Shown: one piece after another, positions 61,901-64,000 of the stretch | How positions within the stretch are numbered: the stretch's first letter is position 1 | Layout of the letters: the number at the start of each line of letters is the position of its first letter | From: Actinomadura spongiicola | Lineage (GTDB): Bacteria; Actinomycetota; Actinomycetes; Streptosporangiales; Streptosporangiaceae | Direction: 5' to 3' | Length of the DNA: 64,000 nt | Assembly (NCBI RefSeq): GCF_003432485.1 | Contig: NZ_QVNQ01000002.1 | Coordinates: 124,001 to 188,000, forward strand | Notes under the pieces: model-generated | The model's database searches: none | Told to the model about the DNA's origin: nothing | Seen by the model: only the letters and a program-made list of their open reading frames with translations | Program-made: the position numbers and the translations under genes

Positions 61901-62603
61901 GAACCACTGTGCTTCGAAGGGCTACGGGTCCGCCTGCGCGGCCACCGGCAAACCCCCGGCTCCCCCGGAGGTGCACGTACCGCTCGGCGGAGACCCCAAG
62001 ACCAAGACCTACCGTGTCGGCAAGATCGTCGGCGAGATCATCGGCATTCCCACCCCCGGAGCCATCGGCCTTCGCGGTCTCAGAGCCGCCCCCAAGATTC
62101 CGCGCTTGATCAAGGCCATCGCGAACAACTTCCGGAAGAAGACCCCCCGAGACACCGCGGACAACGCCCAGCCGACCCTTCCCGCCAAGGTGTACGAGCC
62201 AGGCAGCCCCAGCCGCCCAGGCCCGGATCGCTCGCGGCAGCCCGACCTGCCGCCGGGAGCCGGAATCAGCCCGGGAGAGAAGCTGCGCCCCGGCAGGTAC
62301 GAATTCATAGTCAGAGAAGACGGATCGCTTCGCGCGATGCACGATGATGACCTGGGCAGACTCGGTGCGGGACACGCCAGTCTCGCCGATCACGGGCCGG
62401 TTATCATGGCAGGGGTCTTCGATGTCAATAAGGTAGGGAAAATCGAATTCTTCCAGAATTTCTCGGGTCACTATTGGCCCAAGCAGCTGCCCGGTCACAT
62501 GGATTTGGAAGAGATCTCGCGAGCTGCCTTTGCCAAGCATGGCCTGCCGGATCCCGAACCAAGGGCTTGGAAACCCTTCACGAGGTACCCGAGCAGTTCG
62601 TAG
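55971..62603 (+). CDS. RHS-repeat polymorphic toxin, secreted
   Basis: The product is 2210 residues. A signal peptide (residues 1-36, ending AAQA) precedes a large N-terminal part that includes an SpvB/TcaC-like entry segment (TGDFNWSYPMRVVPVPSGL). From about residue 1010 come RHS/YD repeats (YDALGRVTK, YDGLGRVTKQ, YDPLGRVTRTTDGAGN and others). They end in the RHS core signature LGAREYDPNTGRFTTVDPEF near 1855-1880 and SADPTG. A linker with KKKKKWWQKAAGG and a Gly/Ala-rich stretch leads to a C-terminal tip of about 105 residues (from about 2105). The tip begins RYEFIVREDGSLRAMHDDD and contains GHASLADHGPVIMAGVFDVN and FFQNFSGHYWP. The tip has lower GC. RHS shells deliver toxins to rival cells; this tip is not assigned to a known nuclease. 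The start is ATG 55971 or GTG 55968. Confidence 0.85.
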   Translation: MGRRRLLRTGRPLRIVAAGLAVTLTAGLATAPAAQAGLPLSGRPEVTDRERRVDGKHLKVRPRAQDPATRSEPATRAAWPKPGTAELEASGRQAGRSGTSQGLVRAKGLPVALAAPGPAAGGAQAVPALKGQVKVAVLDRATARRAGVEGLMFTLAPAGQGASGRVGVRVDYAAFAQAFGGSYGTRLRLVQLPACVLSAPAKAECRTATPIPTLNDGETETLTADVNTDARNGPAVLAAVAAPEGPQGDYSATKLTASATWGTSGNTGDFNWSYPMRVVPVPSGLEPEIGLSYSSQSVDGRTVNTNSQPSWAGEGFDYWPGFIEQRYKACADDGAPKNNQGKSPGDLCWGYENATITWNGKGGELVKAADNTWRLKNDDGTRFEKLTSTETGNGDHEGEYWKVTTTDGTRYYFGLNRLPGFGSGGPETNSAWTVPVFGDDDREPCHKASFADSWCQQAWRWNLDMVVDPDDNAAIYIYEKEINHYGRNLKPADATPYTRGGYLKTIEYGLRGDNVFAGAPPARIVFDKAERCIPTDTFDCAPAKIKTNPEQWRDVPWDMNCDAGTRCEDGHGSTSPTFWSRYRLKKITTEYNRGSGWGYRSIDSWTLDHRWGAVTDERDLLLKEIQHTGKAGPTEADDIALPKVTFTHVPRANRVDQAGDGLPSYTRYRVDKIFDESGGELNITYSGQDCARTSLPKPESNTRRCYPLKWHLPDRTEPLTDWFNTYVVTGVVQRDRTGRAPDMATRYDYLGGAAWHFDDDDGLTREKNKTWSQWRGYDHVRVTAGSPDSPSTRTDSYYLRGMDGDRAGPDGGTKNVTVPDGEGGTIVDHNAWAGYKYRTVNYNGPSGDVVSKSVDTPWRHQTASRTRDWGTVTANLTGTARNRSFTAMDNGTWRETRVDNTFDTGGNGGTDVPVGRITMSDDLGDVTDPADDRCTRTTYKDNTSDWLLTYPNRVDSVAVKCSVTPDRKTKEDGQPGQVISDVRTSYDGNGWNTPPTRGNGTVVERLVAHDGTEPTYQRTVSTAYDRYGRQTAVTDAKGQVTTTTYTDQDGLTRRTRVTSPRTDPGDPSTAHTTVTDYEPAYGSPLTKTDPAGKRTDLAYDALGRVTKVWFPDRPKSRFTPSVEYSYQVQENKIVAIGARDLNAAGEQRPPTYTLYDGLLRPRQTQIHGPGGDKLVAETLYNSTGKPHRVYEPYYADGAPSPSLWGATTPSDIESQTEYTYDGLGRVTKQALIDGGGDGPQLWATTTGYGGGRVTVDPPTGGTPSVTYADARGQMTEVRHYHADSPTGDDYDVTRYTYAPGGQVKTVTGPVNSKATGDPTATWKSYYDQVGRKIKSNDPDKGVTTYAYDELDRLTTTTDARGQKVSTHYDPLGRVTRTTDGAGNVLTSNVYDTLAKGQLTSNTRRARDRSGAVSDYTSTVGGYDDLYRPTSTTVTIPGSEGVGTQFTYASTFNADGTLKTSTLPAAGDLPAETITHEYDDLARPTKLRSTLSSYVTGSTYSPTGKPLQYELSAGQKKAWLSYQYQDVTQRPSRLQVTREGATARPDLDSTYSYDDAGNIRQIADASPAGQDTQCFRYDHMRRLTDAWSQGGTGCPSGDAEPTIGGPAPYRFQYKYATDGSRTDEKQYYKNANGDVQTTTRSYKYASDPNVTGYTGHQLAEVAQTGGSPFSGAAGKETYAYDKTGNTTARTRTFTENGATTTRTQTFEYDTEGEISAISQQQTGKPEENHGFVYDADGQRLIKRDATGVTLYLPGMEVKLPTGATRPTATRYYAHAGQTIATRTAAAGVTFLAPDHQGTSLLTIGATGQVLAQRRSTPFGQERGTTGTWPTSMDKGFVGGTKDTTSLTHLGAREYDPNTGRFTTVDPEFDLGWPQSWNGYSYADNNVPTSADPTGTDGPLTGNTECYYANKNCDASPAPPTSGSPAPAPVKKKKKWWQKAAGGATNAFNGFVDGAVNSFTGIVAFPGQVSTSMAGATMMNHCASKGYGSACAATGKPPAPPEVHVPLGGDPKTKTYRVGKIVGEIIGIPTPGAIGLRGLRAAPKIPRLIKAIANNFRKKTPRDTADNAQPTLPAKVYEPGSPSRPGPDRSRQPDLPPGAGISPGEKLRPGRYEFIVREDGSLRAMHDDDLGRLGAGHASLADHGPVIMAGVFDVNKVGKIEFFQNFSGHYWPKQLPGHMDLEEISRAAFAKHGLPDPEPRAWKPFTRYPSSS

Positions 62604-62629
62604 GTCTTGGACAGCAGTGAGGACAACGG

Positions 62630-63046
62630 ATGGGTTCGATCGAAGCATGCGACAGCGCGGCGGGGCGTTCGGGGTTGAGCGATGCCGATCGGCGTCAGTT
62701 GCTCCATCTCGACGCCTTGCGTCGCGGTGCCGCCGATGACCCTGCGGGCGCGGATACCGCTGGTGAGCTCTGGCGGGTGGCGTGGGCGAGCGGGACGGAC
62801 CTCGATTCGAGGCTGGTCCTCAAGTTGCAGGTCGGGTCGATGGAAACGGTTGCCTGGGGCGAGGTCGGGGATCGTCCGCTGATAGCGGTTGGCGCCCGCG
62901 TCCTGGACGATGCCGTGTTCGGAATCGGCGGCCGGCTACGACTGTGGGACATGCTCTCCGGTCAGTCGCATGACCTGCCGTGCACCGAGCATGCCCGGTG
63001 CCTCGCCTTCGCGATGACGCTACAGATCGAGAAATGTCCTGGATAG
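62630..63046 (+). pseudogene. Truncated WD40-like gene fragment
   Basis: The frame encodes 138 residues with a WD-repeat-like stretch: GELWRVAWASGTDLDSRLVLKLQVGS, METVAWGEVGDRPLIAVGAR and GIGGRLRLWDMLSGQSHDLPC. A full member would carry many blades (several hundred residues), but the frame ends abruptly in unrelated sequence (MTLQIEKCPG). It lies directly after the RHS toxin tip, where an immunity gene is expected, and is probably debris of a replaced gene. It could be a short immunity protein, but I see no support for that. Confidence 0.5.
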
Positions 63047-63307
63047 CGAGGGCTGTGAGCCACGGACAGAGAGCCTGGGGTTCCATTAAATTCTACAGCG
63101 GCGACACTCGGGTTAATTTTCCGGAGCCGAACTGGAGAAGTGAGTGGCCCACAAGAACGGATAAGTTCGGCGAGGTGTCGCGACTGAGAGATGATCCGCT
63201 CTGAGAATAGCTTGGCCGCTGCGTTTGCGTCGAAGTCTAGAGTCGGCGCAGACGCAGCGGCGCGGTAGACCGCACGTGACGTTCAGACGAAAGGTAGACT
63301 CGTTGAC
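63047..63307. other. Lower-GC debris between the WD40 fragment and the DUF6193-like gene
   Basis: This stretch includes an orphan frame ending at 63204 (WGSIKFYSGDTRVNFPEPNW, then RSEWPTRTDKFGEVSRL), which looks like the C-terminal end of a lost protein, perhaps an old toxin tip or immunity protein. I cannot name it. An AAAGGTAG sequence at about 63289-63296 could serve the next gene. Confidence 0.4.
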
Positions 63308-64000
63308 ATGGCGGCCTCGCATGCAGAGCAGGACCCAGGTTGTGAACCCGATCCCGCCTCGTGCGGTGACCTTTTCGACGAGGGCGGACTCATCGGCCGA
63401 CTCGAGGAAGCCGCCGCCGCCGAAGGGATCGACCTGGGACGGCTTTTGCCCGCGTCGGCATCCATGCGACTGAGCAGCGCGTCCCTGCGGTCCGAGCGCG
63501 GAGTCTTCAAAGTGATATCCGACCCTGATGCTCGCCACTTTACCTTCTGGGTGGTCAGCCGCGATATTCGGGTGCTCGGGGGGCGTAGTGGCGAGTTGTC
63601 GCTTATCGCAAGAGTGATGGATGAGTGGCGATCGGGCCTTGCGTTGAGTCGGCTTGGGACGCGTTGGAAGTTCGTTGATGTCGATATGTATGCCGACGAA
63701 CGAGAGTATGGCGATCTCGTGGCCGTCCACTGGAGGGAAATTCTTGAGGATGCCGACTTCGCGGACATACGGCCACTGCTTGTGGAGGCTCACGCCGTCC
63801 CTCGGCTGCGCAACCTCTATCCGGTCGTCAGCCATGACGACCTGTTCTTCAGTCGTTGCACTGCCCCGCCCTACGCATTGATTGAGCCACATGCTCGCCG
63901 AAGAGGCGAGAAATTCGTGGTATTGGGAAGAGGGGACGACCTGTTGACGGAGACCTCTTCCGCCCAATCGGCGATCTCCTACCTGGCGTCGATTCTTCCG
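63308..64000 (+). CDS. DUF6193-like protein, 5' part (runs off the window)
   Basis: The frame is open to the last base and gives 231 residues. An N-terminal acidic region (DLFDEGGLIGRLEEAAAAEG) leads to FWVVSRDIRVLGGRSGELSLIARVMDEWRSG and VAVHWREILEDADFADIRPLLVEAHAVPRLRNLYPVVSHDDLFFSRC, the typical tail of the DUF6193 family named from natural-product clusters. The family role is unknown. Its place after an RHS toxin gene allows an immunity role, which is speculation. The ATG at 63308 is used. Confidence 0.75.
   Translation, partial: MAASHAEQDPGCEPDPASCGDLFDEGGLIGRLEEAAAAEGIDLGRLLPASASMRLSSASLRSERGVFKVISDPDARHFTFWVVSRDIRVLGGRSGELSLIARVMDEWRSGLALSRLGTRWKFVDVDMYADEREYGDLVAVHWREILEDADFADIRPLLVEAHAVPRLRNLYPVVSHDDLFFSRCTAPPYALIEPHARRRGEKFVVLGRGDDLLTETSSAQSAISYLASILP

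Noticed and set aside
60729..62648. Long minus-strand frame (639 codons) opposite the RHS gene
   Set aside because: It is a high-GC shadow of the RHS frame; the Gly/Val-rich translation has no domain, and the plus frame has clear RHS repeats.
1..64000. tRNA, rRNA, insertion sequences, phage genes
   Set aside because: I looked for cloverleaf ends, rRNA landmarks, transposase or integrase motifs and found none I could support.

Overview
The window is high-GC actinomycete DNA. It shows GTG/TTG starts, ATGA/GTGA stop-start overlaps and LuxR, SARP, MarR and IclR regulators. Secreted proteins with Tat or Sec signals, a streptogrisin-like protease and a giant RHS protein also fit. The gene mix resembles Actinomadura or a related Streptosporangiales member, but the genus is inference. 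No rRNA, tRNA, CRISPR array or intact insertion sequence was found.

Layout. 1-6.1 kb holds the 3' end of urocanase (hutU), overlapped by a CaiB/BaiF CoA-transferase with an 18-bp x4 repeat at its N terminus. A secreted Ntn asparaginase, an unknown 528-aa protein and an atypical SDR protein follow. 6.1-7.1 kb is a decayed LuxR/AAA regulator and non-coding DNA. 7.1-12.0 kb holds an ABC exporter (ATPase plus permease), a small membrane protein, a two-module sensor kinase and a NarL-type response regulator. A truncated SARP remnant follows. 12.4-15.8 kb is a membrane-anchored NACHT STAND ATPase, a candidate anti-phage gene, between 16-bp direct repeats.

16-35.7 kb is a cell-surface glycopolymer locus in two convergent arms. 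The plus arm has an aminotransferase, a Gfo/Idh oxidoreductase, a UDP-sugar dehydrogenase and glycosyltransferases. The minus arm has a WbpD-like acetyltransferase, a TarS-like GT2, a CDP-glycerol/ribitol phosphotransferase-like protein, a Bcs1-like CDP-ribitol synthase and an acyltransferase. Together they could make a UDP-2,3-diacetamido-uronic acid and CDP-ribitol, as expected for an acidic teichoic or teichuronic polymer. Between the arms sit a lower-GC lipoprotein and a secreted metalloprotease, next to a perfect 18-bp inverted repeat.

35.8-46 kb holds membrane proteins, a coupled TPR-AAA/TPR pair, a hydrolase and RtcB RNA ligase. Convergent to rtcB is an unusual fusion of a substrate-binding-protein domain to archease, the RtcB cofactor. 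The two 3' ends are joined by a degenerate tandem duplication of about 160 bp. 46.4-51 kb is an aromatic-degradation module (3-oxoacid/3-oxoadipate CoA-transferase, double IclR regulator, maleylacetate reductase). 51-55.6 kb encodes secreted proteins and a MarR-controlled amidohydrolase. 56-64 kb has a 2210-residue RHS polymorphic toxin with a low-GC tip, followed by gene debris and the 5' part of a DUF6193-like gene.
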